A DNA stretch of 64,000 nt from Castanea sativa (taxonomy: Eukaryota; Streptophyta; Magnoliopsida; Fagales; Fagaceae): positions 12,099,442-12,163,441 of the forward strand of contig NC_134023.1 in the NCBI RefSeq assembly GCF_040712315.1, in the 5' to 3' direction. Below the pieces are notes generated by a model that was not told where the DNA came from, did no database searches, and saw only the letters and a program-made list of their open reading frames with translations. The translations under genes and the position numbers were made by a program. Positions 1-14,300 of this stretch are shown in pieces. Position 1 is the first letter of the stretch. Each line of letters opens with the position of its first letter.

Positions 1-559
1 AATTTGTACTCGATTGGAACATGATTTTAATAAAATCGAGTTACAATCAGAATTCGACATTAACAATGTTGAGTTCTATACATATTTTTCTACTTAAATT
101 TAAAAAAAAAATTAAGTGCAACTTGACATTGCTAATGTTGAATTTTACGTAAAATTACACATAAAACTCGATTTTAAGGATATTAAATTTTACATAGAAC
201 TCGATTTTGTTAAAACCGAGTTCCAAAACAAGAGTTTGCTAAATATTTTAGGAAAAAAAGTATTCTACTACTTAATTTTAAAATTAAGAATATTTACCCA
301 TCTTGCCCTTATATTACATAATTTGATGAACAATGTTCAAGCTCAAGTCAACCAGTTTACCAGGCAATAAAAAATAAAAAAAGGAAAGTTCTAGACAACT
401 TCCAAATGGATGGAGTAGGGGACTTTCATATTTAGGAAATGCATTTGATAGGTCTGCTGACTCTGCAAATTGCGAAGAATCTTATATGTTTCTCTAGCTC
501 TCTGTATTCTCATTGCTCATCGATTTTTGTTAATCAATCTCATAGAGAAATATTAAGCC
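1..559. other. 5' flank of the receptor kinase gene with degenerate palindromic words
   Basis: No gene is seen here. The first 235 bases hold diverged copies of a short word resembling ACTCGATTTT and its complement AAAACCGAGTT, around 10, 40, 168, 200 and 215, in an AT-rich background; this looks like a decayed repeat. The remainder is the presumed promoter and 5' leader of the kinase gene. I could not pick a TATA box or transcription start with confidence. Short open frames here have no recognisable homology. Confidence 0.5.
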
Positions 560-683
560 ATGGTGGGATCACCACGACTTCTAGCTTTGGCTTTTTTTGC
601 TGCAATCATATTTGGCCAGCTGCTGGAGGTAGCCCAATCTCAAAGTCAAAATAAAACACAACCTCGTACAGATCCTGCTGAAG
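560..683 (+). CDS. Kinase gene exon 1: start codon and signal peptide
   Basis: Encodes the first 41 residues. The start is the ATG at 560 in the favourable context GCCATGG. It is followed by a hydrophobic stretch ([13 protein letters not shown]) and a likely cleavage site near AQSQ, as expected for a secreted ectodomain. The donor GTATGC at 684 leaves one base (G) that joins exon 2 to make Val. An upstream ATG at 439 opens a different frame and does not give a signal peptide. Confidence 0.9.
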
Positions 684-2334
684 GTATGCCTCTCTCTCTC
701 GGGAAGTTGGATTATAGTGCTGTCTTTTGCGTATATAATTATGATTTTTTTATAATTTAATAATTGAAGAGAGCAAAATTTGAAAACGATTTCATGGAAA
801 ATACTAAGAAATACTTTTTTTTTTTTGGTTGAAAAAGAAACACTAAAAAAATACTAATTAAGGAGCATGCAATACCTCCAAATTCACTATCAACAAATTT
901 CAACTTTATCTACTTTTTGGATTCTTAACACTTAACTTTTACACTTTTTAATTTGTTTTGTCCAACGGTTGAAATCAAAAGTTATCTTCATCTCAACCAT
1001 TAAAAGGTATTACCTCAATCCAGCTCTACACTATTGAGTTTTATAAATGAAAGGAAAAAGTTTGGGTTTCCATTCTCTCAACCAAAAGTAGCACCCAACA
1101 CAGCAAGCAACCAGTAAACCAGCCAGTACAACTACCTCTGTACCCAGATGTCACCGGTAGCCTCCTACACCCCCATGTCGTCAAATTGAAAATTTTCAAG
1201 CATAACATTTTCCTCTGTGGAAGGGTTGGTATAATTTGGAGTTGCAATCAGGGATGGGGTTTTGCTTCTCTAATCTGATTGTGGATTGTTTTGATGGATG
1301 CTTGTAATGGTCTGACTCGGTCGGAGCTGGGTCACTGAGGACGTGAAGTGTTTGTCTTTATGCTTCAACCAGCTTTCCTTTTTACTTATAAATAAACCTT
1401 GTATAACCAACTATGGTTAGAGGATTGTCCTCCTTTTCTTCTCCCTATTATACAAAATGTTTACATTAATAAATGACTAAGGCGCACCTACAACCTTTAA
1501 AATTTAGGGTTGTTTTAATTTTAACTATCAAAAGTTTTAGGATCATTTTGGCTGTTTTGTTTAAATAATAATTTTTGTTATTTAAATAACACAATATGTA
1601 TTTCTATAATATTTTTTCACTCACATGTATTTTTAGAACACTTAACTGACGTTATTTGAACAATATTACCAAACAAGCCTTTAGTTTCATTCTTTTATGT
1701 TTGATTTGGACTTTCATATTTGCTCTACCGTCCAATTGTTAGGGATCTGATGGTTGAGTGTGTGTCTATTAAACTAAAACGTATTACTAAACTAATAAAT
1801 GGATAGGAGTGTCCATATAAAAACAGAATTAAACATTAAGGACCAAATAAAAATTTTGAAAAGTAAAAAACCCAAATGAGAACAATCTTGAATTTTGAGC
1901 TCCAAAAGTTTTTTTTTTTTTTGTCTTATTAGTAAACATCTATGCTTTCCAACACACCCAAAAAAGAAAAAAAGAAAAGAAAGAAAAAGTATATTATTAT
2001 AAGAAATTTTGAATTGGGGGGGGGGTCACATTGTTCCCCAAACTCATTTGAACGACCATTAATTGTGAATTTGGTTGCAGTGAGAGCTTTGAATTCAGTA
2101 TTTAAAAAATGGGGGATCTCAGCACAACCAGATCAATGGAACATAAGTGGGGAGCCATGCAGCGGAGCAGCCATCAACTCGACCAGCTTCGATGACCCAA
2201 ACCAGAATCCCTTTATAAAATGTGACTGTTCGTTTAATTATAGCTCTACTTGCCACATCACCCAATTGTACGTTTCTCTTTTATATTCTCATGCAATTTT
2301 TTCTTAGAAATACAGTTTTTATACACTAGTGAAA

Positions 2335-2376
<42 letters not shown>

Positions 2377-5300
2377 GCGTTTGGGAAATGCGTTTTGCGC
2401 TTCCCACGCCTGCGTCTGGCTGATTCTTTTTTTTTTTTTTGAGCGCTTCTTGCACTGTTCATGGGACATGAACAATACAATCAGTAAATGCACAATACTT
2501 TTAAGTATGAACAGTAATTTATTATTATTATTTTTATTGTTTTCAGTTTTCAGCAAAATAAACGGTATCCAAACGAACACACACATATATATAATTTTTT
2601 CTTGCTAAACGCACACTGAAAATTGAAAGACAAAGAATACAACTATGACGGATGTGTGTGCTTTAAACTTTGGCATAAGGTTAAAATCCCATGACAACTA
2701 ATTTCTCAATCAAAATATTTAATCCATTACAAAAATTTTTATTCTTAATAATAAATATTACTTTTTTTTGTTTATTTATTGTAATTTTCATTCAGTGTTC
2801 TAAATGTGTCCTTATTGAATTGTTCCATGAAATATGGGTCCTAGAAACTAGAATCTTGAAGGAGAGGTCATGGAGCTATCATAAATTAACCTGGTCACAA
2901 TATCCTCTTAAAAGAAATCTCATGTCCTTACTCACATATATCATGACTAAAAATAAAAAAAGATTAAATTTGTCAACGGTTCACATGGCTTTATAAAAAA
3001 GGGGACTGTACTTGAACTGTATGTACCAGGTTGAAAAAGAATTTCACTAGGCTTTATGATCATTAATTGGCAATTCACCATTAATGGTTTGATTGGATTG
3101 AGGAGGAGGAAGGAAGAGTAGAGTAGAGCTGGCCCAAAATTAGCCTATTTTCAGCCAACTCTACTGTACTCCTTTCCACTCCCTCTCCCTCCCCCCTCAA
3201 TTCAAACGGGCCCAAAACGTAAACTTGTCACTTTTACAGAACTTGTACGATATTAATTGCTAATATTCTTGAGTAGTCATTCAATCTGCCACCTCTACAA
3301 AGCTTAAAATTTTAGCAATCCACAAATTAAATTCACAAACAAATTGAGGCAAAATCATTTCATATCATAATCCTTTTTTTTTTGTTTGTTTGTTTTGAAA
3401 TTAAAAATCCTTGAACAGTTTGGCAAAAATTGGTAAGTGACCAGAATATGGTATATGTACTAGTACAAAACCTACACTAGAAAATATTTTGAGCATCTTC
3501 AGTATATGAATCTTTCTTTTCATGGTGAAATTGTTGATGGCCTTGGGTTTTATTTATTTATTTTTCAGGAAGGTTTATGACTTGGATGTTGTTGGTGTAA
3601 TTCCAGAAGAACTATGGAGTTTGACTTTCCTCTTCAATCTGTATGATCTCTTCTTTATATGTTTATTTACTTGTGTTTTGCATCAATATAGATTACCTTC
3701 TTTTTCATGTAAGCTAGGATTGAACTAAACTTTGAAACCGTAGTTCATTAGTCAACCAATTGAAATTCATACTAGATGCTATGTGCTAGTTTTCCAGGAT
3801 GGCTCATTTTCTTATAGTCTGCTAAATGTGCTAAGTTTTCAACATTTCTTACAGGAATTTGTCCCAAAATTACTTGACAGGTAACCTGTCTGCGTCAATT
3901 GGCAATCTAATTAGCATGCAATACCTGTAAGCCCATCCGAATTTTGATTTGAAATTCATAAAACTTGGAACTTGGTGTACATCTTATTTTAGTTAATCTT
4001 ACCCTATTTTTTTGCCCTGATGTTTAATAAATTAGGACATTAGCTTTTAATGCATTATCAGGTACGCTTCCGAAGGAACTTGGAAATCTTATGAATTTAA
4101 TATCATTGTAAGTTACCCTCATTCAAAATTTGTAAGTCATCTATATGGCATTTTGGTGGCCTTGTTTTTCCTAGATACTGTGGCCTTCCACTACTTCCAT
4201 TTCTTTGTAGTAATATATTGGAATAAGTGTTTCACAAAAAGAGGAATTAAGTACTCACCCATATGCAAGTCTATTCCTTTGTTCTCTACATTTATTATAC
4301 CTTTTTAAAAAAAAAAAAAAAAAAATTATCCTGGAACTCTGCATTTCATATTCTTTCTGCAAAATAGAATCAAATCATTGGTTTACATTTTATTTATTGT
4401 TTTACGTGTTATTTTCGTAGGTCTCTTTCAACAAACAAATTCTCTGGTTCTCTGCCATCTGAGCTTGGGAATTTAGTGAAATTAGAAGAGTTGTAAGTTC
4501 TACAGCAATCTAACCTTCCTTTCTCATTGTATTTGTAGCTAGTTCTTGCTATTTATAGGATTGTAACACCACATCTTGAACTATCATAGCATCACTGTAA
4601 TTCCGTTGGACTACACCCTTTGATTGTCATCAAGAGGGTGGTTACTGTTAGCTTTGTCGTTTGGTCATCAGACTAAGCTAGTCAAGTCTTTAATACCATC
4701 TTACATGGCATAAAAAGAAGTGTTAGTGAATGGTTAGACCCTCAAATACCTGGAATCCACAAGCTAGGGATGTGGAATCCATTTAAAAAGAAGAAGAATA
4801 GACTGATATTTTATTGATAACTGACTTTTTGATAAAATATTCTCAAAAAAGATTCTAACTAGCATTCTAATTTTCTATTTAACTTTTGGTTTTCAAATTC
4901 TTTAACTGCTTTAGTTGAGTTGTGAATATGAGATATTAGGATTGAAAGAGATAAAAAGAAAGGAGAAAATTGGAGAGAGAAAGAAATTTGAGAAAAAGGT
5001 TTAGGCTACACTAATAAGCCCTTCACCTGCTAATACAAAAAGTAATTCCAACACTACCCGTCAAGTTAGAGCATATAGATCAAACATGCCTAGCTAGAAT
5101 GACAATCGTTGAAAAGTTGCATGAGGTAATGGTTTTGTGAGGATATAACCAAATAGATAATCAAAAGGAACAGATGAAGAGACAATCTGTTTCTTCACCA
5201 ATAAATGTTGAATGAAGTGATAATCAATCTCAATATGTTTGGTATGCTCATAGAACGCCAAATTGTTAGCAATAAAGATAGTAGCTTGATTGTCACAATA

Positions 5301-8300
5301 CATATGAATAGGAGTAGAAACATTGATATCTCCTATGCATATCTGCTATGCATACGTATAGGAGACATTGAACCCATAACATCTCAGAAGTAGCGTGAGC
5401 CATAGCTTGATATCAACTTTAGCACTAGAAACGGAAATAACATTTTGATTCTTACTGTGCCAAGTAACAAGATTACTGCCAACAATGGTACAATAGCTAT
5501 AGGTGGACTGTCTATCAAAACAACTACTAGCTTAGTTAGCATCACTAAATACTGTCACAGATAGAGAAGTAAGGGCTTGTGCTACAATCCTCATCCTAGA
5601 GCACTCTTTAGATAACTCAATGGCTTGTGCTTCTTAGTGAGATTGATGAGGAGCATGCATATACTGTCTAAGCACATCAATTATATAATAATATCAAGAT
5701 GAGTAATGGTGAGGTAATTCAACTTCCCAACACATCGTTGGCATCATTTAGGATAGATATCACCTTGTTCACCATCAATTTTAACAGTAGTCCATAGGAT
5801 TATCAATAGGTTAAGCACCTAAGAGACCAGTCTCAAGCAGAAGATCAAACACAAATTTCTCTGAGACAAAATAATGCCTTGAAAATAATGAGCAACTTCA
5901 ATCTTGAGAAAATGAGGGAGAGCAACAATGACCTTGGTATGAAACTGTTTTCCCAAATAACTTTTTTAAATCAGCAATACCTATGGAGTCACTACTGATG
6001 ATATTAATATCATCCACATACACAATCAAGACAATAATTCTAGAGGTGGAGTGACGGACTGGCAAAATGATCAGAAGTAGAGTGTCAGAATCCATACCCT
6101 ACTACAACAGCACTAAGCTGATCATTCCATGCATGAGAAAATTGCTTTAGGCCATACAAGGCCTTTAGCAAGTGAGATACAAGGTGATCACTACTAGCAA
6201 CAATATATCCAGGGGATGATTCATATGCACTTCTTCATAAAGTTCTCCTTGAAGGAAGGCATTCTTTATATCAAGTTGATATAAAGGCCAGGAAAAACTA
6301 ATTTCAACGGATAGTAGGATTTGAACAAAATTGAGACATGCCACAGGTGAGGAGGTTTCCAGATTATCAACACCATATGTTTGTGTACACTCTTTTGCTA
6401 CCAATCGTGCCATAAGGTGCTCAACAAAACCATCATGGAGGTACTTAACGGCGAGGTTTTCCTGATTCAAAAAAAGAGTGTGGTAGGTATTTATCAGTGA
6501 CGGAGTTAGGGGTGAAAAGGAGTTGGGGATTTGTGATTATACTGGAAGGCTAAGATTATGGGGCTGGGTGAGTCAGGTTATTTTGGTGTGGTGGAGGCAC
6601 TGATGCCTCTGCAAGTTGAGTGTCCACCAGCTAACCATGACAATCTCAATCAGGCATGGCGGCAACACCTAGGCCTACATTAGGATACACGTTCATATAA
6701 GGATATATACCTTAATATTTAGAAATGTTAGAGTGGAGATCATGCAAACTGAAAAAGGAAATATCTGTCAAGTGCGTGATATGGGGATAAAGGTACAAGG
6801 ATATATTTGTCAAGAGTAAGATATGGGGGTCAATGAATTTTTTGAAATTTAACTTAAGCTCATTTTGGCTTGTGGGCCTAGTGGTGAATGGGAAGTGAAA
6901 TAAACCGGAGCTATGGATGACAGCCCACAAGACAAGAGTCCTCCTACTTGAAGGGAAAACCCCAACCCACAGGCTTGGATCAATTAACGAGACCCAAGGT
7001 CCCAGCCAATGCTGACATTCAATATGAACATGCATAAGAACATGTACATTCTAACATAGTGTGTTGTGGTGTTGCGATGGGGTAAGTGAAAGCACGACTA
7101 ATATGATCATTCACATGCACATGAGATATAGGACGTGATACATGATGGGATGGAGTGATGTGTGATGATATGAAATGAAATGTATGATGACATAGGATGA
7201 GATGTATGATGAAATGGAATGTGATACACGACGTGATGAGATGAGATATATGATCAAATTAAATGGAAATGAATGCATGATGTATGATAGTGTGTGTGTG
7301 GATGCTTGTACATGATATGCCATTAAGGGATTCCTTGATAGAAGAGAAGGCAACATGATCAGGTATGTGTAAAATTAGAGAAAAATACCCTTCTAAAAGA
7401 AATAAATTGGAGGCAAAATTGAGAGCTCTTTTGTTGAAAGAAGGGGGGAATTAAAAATGCAAGTACTTTTGACAGGTGAGCAGACAACTCTAGACCTGAA
7501 ATTGCATTTTTTGAGAACTTTGTTTGATTGGTTGTTGGCGGTAGGATGTCTTTCTTGCTCCAACTTTTTAGAGTTTCTTGATCACTATACTTTTAGTGCT
7601 TAATTGTGATGTACAACTAGTATAAATCTTGTGTACTTAGTGATTCCTTTTTCTGTTTAAAGTTATTACTTACAAAAAAGAAATGCTAATATATCACTAT
7701 CTTTTTCCTAAAAAATGATCCTAATATATAAACTAACAAAAAATAATTCTAGGATATTACAACGAGCTAAGGTTAGGATATCAAATATCAGTGTTTTTTT
7801 GAGAGTATCGAATATTAGTTAATTATGTAAATTGTTTACCTTGACAGTAACTTTGATAGTTCTGGAGTTAGTGGCGAGCTCCCTTCAACATTTGCTAAAT
7901 TACAGAACCTCTGGATAGTGTAAGAACTAGATGCCTACTACTTTTTTCAATTGAAAACTTTTTAAAAAAATTCCATAGAGATAAATATAAAAACATGAAT
8001 TGTGATGGCATAGTGTGGAAATATTTCTTTTGGTCTCAGGTGGGCATCAGACACTAATCTTACAGGCAGGATACCGGACTTCATAGGGACTTGGTCAAAT
8101 CTTACGAGCTTGTAAGATGATATTCCTAGCCCTAATCTCTTTAGTTTCTTCTAAATCATGTTTGATGAAGCTCAGTTTTGTTACTGTACAATTATGATTC
8201 AGAAAATTTTAGTATTTAGTACTAATTTTAAATAAAAGAAACAAGAACAAGATAACGGAAGAACCAAAGAAGAAAAGAAATTAAAGTGTTTTAAAATCAT

Positions 8301-11300
8301 CATCCACAGTTCTTAAAGCTAAACAACTACATCTCACATTCACTTGATTTGATAATATATCACAATGGAACCTCTATTTCAAATGCATCTTAGAGCATCT
8401 GCAATAAGGTTGCTAAATAGACTAAAAAGTCAATTTAGCAACCAATAACCTTAAATTGTATTCTACAGCAAAGAAGAGAAATGTAAAAAAATTTGAGTAT
8501 CAGCTACAGTGAGCTGCTATAGATAGCAGCTCACTATAGCTTAAAACAAAAAAAAAAAAAAAAAAAAAATTTTAATGTGTGGTGTTAAACAAAAATATTA
8601 TTTTAATGTGTTGATGGTTGTGATTGTTATTTATTATTTTGGATATATAATTTTATTTTGTTGTTTATATTATTTTAATGTGCTGAATGTTAAAATAAAA
8701 CTTTTGATGTTGGGTGTATTATAAAGTGTGGTGTTAAAATAGCTAATGTAGTGTTTTGAGTTGCTAAACGCTATATTTTTTAGCTTTCTTACCGTGAATG
8801 CTTTTACACAAACTCAGCCATAAATCAGTTACATATTTTAAATTTGAATTAAAAATCATTGTTATTGAATAAATCAAATCCCATAATCAACTCATATCAA
8901 TAAATCCATGATTTGCTCGCATTAATATATGGAAAGCAACAGTTTACTTGCATATTCTACAGGAAAAAAAAAAGCATTTGTTCACAATTTATGATTATCT
9001 ACTCACAATTTTGTAGAGTGCTTGAAGGAAACTCTTTCCAAGGTCCAATTCCCTCAACCTTTTCCAATTTGACTTCCCTGGTAGACTTGTGAGTAATTTT
9101 ATGAGATTATTTAGTGCACTCGGTATAATATGCATTCCTCTCATATAAGGGTAGCTTTATTTATGAGTCGAGTATATACAACACACATTTATATGAGATG
9201 GAGGTGTAGTGTTCTGGTATATGGAATTAATTTATGACATAAACTATTTTACAATATTTTTACAAACTGTTGTTGTGGCCAATTTCTTATGGGTTCTCAT
9301 TTGGGCCTACTAATAACATTACTTTTTTATTTATCAATAATTACTTACCACATCAGCAATTTGTAAAATTTTTTGTAAAAATGTTTATATCTCTAGCATT
9401 TTTCTTAATTTATTGTACATCTCCTAGTCATTTTTGTTTGTATTATGCAGATTCCTTAAGCTAACAATCTAAATATCTAATGTGTGATGTCATTGTAGGA
9501 GACTCAGTGGATTGTCTAATGGAAGCTCTTCGTTGGCATTTATTAAGGATATGAAGTCTCTAAGTTTCTTGTACTACAACACCAGAGCAGCTATATTTCT
9601 CTGTTTCTCTTCCAGATAATGGTATAACAAATTAGTTACATGTTTTGCAGAAGGCTGAGGAATAATTGCATTTCTGATTCAATTCCATCAAATATAGGAG
9701 AATACCAACACCTTTCATTTTTGTAAGTAATACCCATTGATTGTGACTCTAGATAAATGTGGAGCTGGAAATTTATCAGTTGAATTTGAATCAAATCCAG
9801 AGCAATGGAATTGGGGACCTCTCTGTTATTTATGAGGTTGGACAACCCCAACCTGGTGAAAGGAATTCATGAGGTTCCTCCACTAAAATCTAACTGTTGA
9901 TCACATAAAGTGATATAATCATAAGGTTATTCCCTGATGCTTGCAAAAAGAACTCATTATTTATAATTGAATGAGGGATCCAAATTCTTTCTGTTTTCTT
10001 TGATCTCTTTTTTCAATTTTTTTCTTGTTCCTAATTTCTTGTAGGGATGATGCATCTCGTTTAAATATTGCCTGCTCTTGTTGCATAAGGATTGTGGTTG
10101 TTCATTACTTCTTGTAGATAGAGTTTTTTTATACATCTAGAACCATGTGATGATAACTTTTTGTGGAAATTACGGGGTTCCTCATATGTGATTTGGTGCT
10201 ACTTTACTTTGGCTGAAATGCATAAACACCCCTTGGGGTTTGGATCGATTGCAAATTGATCCCTTGGGATTTCAAATTTTCCTTGTAACTCCCTAAAATG
10301 TACATATTTGTGAATTGACCCCTCGAATTAACTTTTGTTTGATCTCAATGATGGAAAAGAATCAAGCAACCATATATGATACGTAACAACTGATTTGTAC
10401 CAAATGAACCACGAATAACAACATATAAGAAATTTGTGATTTTTTTTTTTCACATTTGGTAAGCATTTTTCCCTTTTTTGCTCCAAATGAAAGACAAATA
10501 ACAATAAAATAAAAGAAATTTGCAATTTTTCTCAAATTCAGTAAAGCACATGATTCTCAAATGATGCAACATGTTGATTCTTTTCCATCACTAAGAGCAA
10601 ACAAAATTAGTCTCAGGGGTCAGTTTCAATAATGTGAAAATTTCAAGTAGTTATAAGCAAGAATTGAAAGCCCAAAGAGTCAATTTGCGTCTGAGCTGAA
10701 CTGTCGGGAATGTTTACGTATTTTGACCTTTTACTTAGAATATTCATGATTTAAAAATGTAACACTTTTTTGAATAGCTCTCATGCAAGGTATAGTTTCC
10801 CCATTACCTTTTTTATCAATCCATCTAACAGTTCTATTTTGTGGTTTTAGGGATTTGAGTTTCAATAGTATTAGAGGACAAATTCCAGACTTGCTTTTCA
10901 ATTTGAGTTTGCTCCATTACTTGTAAGTTGTAATATACCTCATTTGCTTAATTGCAAATTGTTCAACACAACATACTCAATACATCAAAGAATGTACTAT
11001 TGCCTTTCATTGTCAGGTTTCTTGGAAATAATGAGTTAAGTGGCACTTTGCCTGCACAAAAAATCCCCTCTCTTCACACTGTGTAAGTACATGATACATT
11101 ATTTTCGTTTAACAACATTATGGTGCACTTAATGAAGTCGTGTAAAAATTAGCATCCTTTTCCTCTCGTTTTACCCCCCTCTTTGGATAAACATCAATTG
11201 CATTGCTGAAAGGAGATAAATATAAGATGGTTCTCAACCATCTCTCTCCTTTGGAAGAAAAATCCAGAAAGAAAGCAAAGATATGGAAATATGGTGTTTG

Positions 11301-14300
11301 GGTTCTTTTTGTGCCCATGACATGCGTCACATTTTGATAAGTTAGTAGCTAGGCTCAGATTCTTTGGGTATTCAAGTACGGTAGTCATGTCAATGGATTG
11401 TCTGTTGGCTGCTATCGTTGCATTTTCTCCTAGGCAAAAAATATAATATAATAAGCAGTGGAAATATCGAATTAATGAGAAGAAAATACTTTTCTCATGT
11501 GTAGGTAATTTAAACCATAGTTGTCGAAATCCTATGATAAACGATACATATCACGTACAAAAAAGTTCTGTATTGTAAGAGCATATTGAAAGAGTTCTTG
11601 AATTTTACGACGCATAGGCGTGTATTATATTGTATGAATCATATGCATTGGAGGACATGAACATATGGTTTAAAATGAGTTTTTTTACTAAAATTCTAGG
11701 CTTTTTGACTTAAGCCCCGAATGCTTTTTTACTTGATTTCAGATAAAATTATTGGCTACTACTACTTTAGCCTAATATGAAGACAACATGAGTTTTTTCT
11801 CCCTCTTTTTTCCTAAAATTTTAGACCACATACTTGCCCACTTTTAGATTTTCTTTTCCTTTGCTCTTCAACTCCACCCAAAGCCTCTCTCTCTCTCTGA
11901 TGAATATGATGAGGATAAAAAAGTATTTGAACTTATATATTATGAATTATCACTATTACATTTGATAAATTTGAGTATAGATGTTATAAATATAATTTCA
12001 TTTGATTAATTTGGTTATTTTTGTCAAATATTTTAGTGTAAGTGATAATTAGTCATTAGTTGCATGATGTAGGACAAAGGGGAACAACAAAATCTTATTT
12101 AGCACACAAGGGGCAGATCTGGTATAGCTTGGGTTTTGAAGAATTAGGGTTAAGTTTTGGTGGGAAATAGGCTAGAAAATAATAGGGATTATAGGGTTTT
12201 CAAAGGGGACGAGGATTAATAGGGTTTTGGAATGAAAACAAATGTGACAATTAAGACTTGGGTTGCTGTGAACAGTGATGTGAGTAGTAACCGTGAATTG
12301 TAAATTTAAAGAAAATAGATAAATTCTAGGAATCACATCTAGACTTCCTAAGCATCACTCATAGGGTTCCTTGGCATCACACCTCGGAGAAGATTGCATC
12401 ACACAAACCATAAAAGAAAGCTTCATAGTTCTTAAATTCTGAAAACATTCATTAATAATTAACTCAATAAAAAATACTACAACTCTTTAAATAGAAGACT
12501 AATACCTAATCCTAGTTGAACTAAGATTTCTTAAAACCTTAATAAGACTTGGACTTGGACTCCTTGGGCTTTATTACTAAACCCAAACTAAATATCTAAG
12601 CTTAATAAAACTAAAGTAAGACCCAATAGACTATAAGCACAGTCCATTCTAGAATATTAGGAAATTACAAAATTTTCCTTGATACATAAAATCAAATAAA
12701 ATATAGGAAACCTGTCTTCTCACTGGCTCTTGCATCATTGCATATGTTCTAATTTTATAATAAACATATCATTTAAATGTGTATATTTTATATATTTTTT
12801 TAAAATAAATTTTACACTGTCTGTGTATCTTGTGAAACACAATACATAAAAATGAAAAACCGATTTACAATAGGATTCACGTTTTGACAACTATGATGCA
12901 TTTACAAATAAATGTGAAGAAACATGTTAGGTTATTATAAGCAAGGCGAAGCAAGTATATTTGGCGATATTAAACGAATATATTCATCTATATAAGGATG
13001 TGTAGCAATATTTAAGATAAATAGAAACATGTCTGAGCGGCAAGTAACCCATATTTCTCTCTTGGTCAAAGCAATCATGGGGCACATGCAATAAGTCAAG
13101 CCCCGAGGACCTACACTAGCAAGTGTGAATGTATCTTAAGCCCCCTGCCACCGTAGTGATATAAAAAGTGGGCAAATACAATTTTGAAGATATTAAGTGA
13201 AATAAAGGAGATGATAAGAGATTGCTGAGAGAGGGAGAGAAAGGGCATTCGGAGAGTGCAGCTAAGTTTGAGAACGAGAATCAATTTAGCGTCACTTTAG
13301 ACCTGCTGAATTAGAGAATATGGACGTTGGATCTCTCTAAGTCTTTTGCTTTTCTTCTTTTTGGTTAATTGAAAGTATAAGGCTTCTAAATTGATTAGAA
13401 AAGAGAAGAAATTATTTCCTGTTAGAAATTTCATGGACCAAATCCAATATTTTAAAACTTGAAGGACCAAAATCAAACTTACACCAAGTTTCAAGGAGTA
13501 AAAATATAATTATACCATTTACAGAAAATAGTAATTGTGATTGCCTCTAAGTTGCATTTCAATCCCTTACTGGTTCGCTTACTTAGTAACGTTATTTATA
13601 TATGGATTTCCAGGTGCAGTTAACAACATGGACAAGAATGATATTATGATTTATGGGAAACATGTGAAATTTATTTTTTATTTTTTCCTGCAATGTAAAT
13701 TAGTACTGAACATGGCATTGTTTACATGGACCATGTAATATCCTTGTTATGTTATGTTCGCAGTGATTTGTCTTACAATTATTTGGTGGGAAGCAGTTTA
13801 CCTTCTTGGGTCAACCAACTAAATTTACAACTGTATGTTTGTTATTGTTTACTTCATTGCTAGTTTACGGAATTTGAAAAGTTTCTATATACATTGTTTA
13901 TTTTCCCAATATCCTATAACCTACAACTCTTGACTATTTATTTCCCAAGAAATCATACAAATTCTTGAATTTTGAACATGGGTTTCCATTCTCTTTCACT
14001 AACGATGAAACTGTATACTTTGCAGTAATTTAGTTGCCAACAACTTCACGCTAGAAAGTTCAAACAGCAGGTAAATCTATCTATGCTATAGTTAAATGGT
14101 TGAATTTGTTGGAAATATATATGTATCTCATACATAACACTCACAGTCGCACTGCTGAATAAGAACCAAATCTGCTTGTAGTTTTGCGCAAAGTGACAAT
14201 TTTACATGAATCTTCAACACTAGATAAAAATCACATACCTTTGATACTTCCAAACTGGAAGCCAATAAAAAATCTTGAAACATTTTTATTTACACCTCAA

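Noticed and set aside
439..654. A 71-codon frame overlapping exon 1 with an upstream ATG
   Set aside because: It is in another frame from the kinase start, lacks a signal peptide and stops early; the ATG at 560 joins in frame to exon 2.
7111..7356. An 81-codon Ser/His-rich minus-strand frame
   Set aside because: Produced by the ATGATG-type low-complexity tract.
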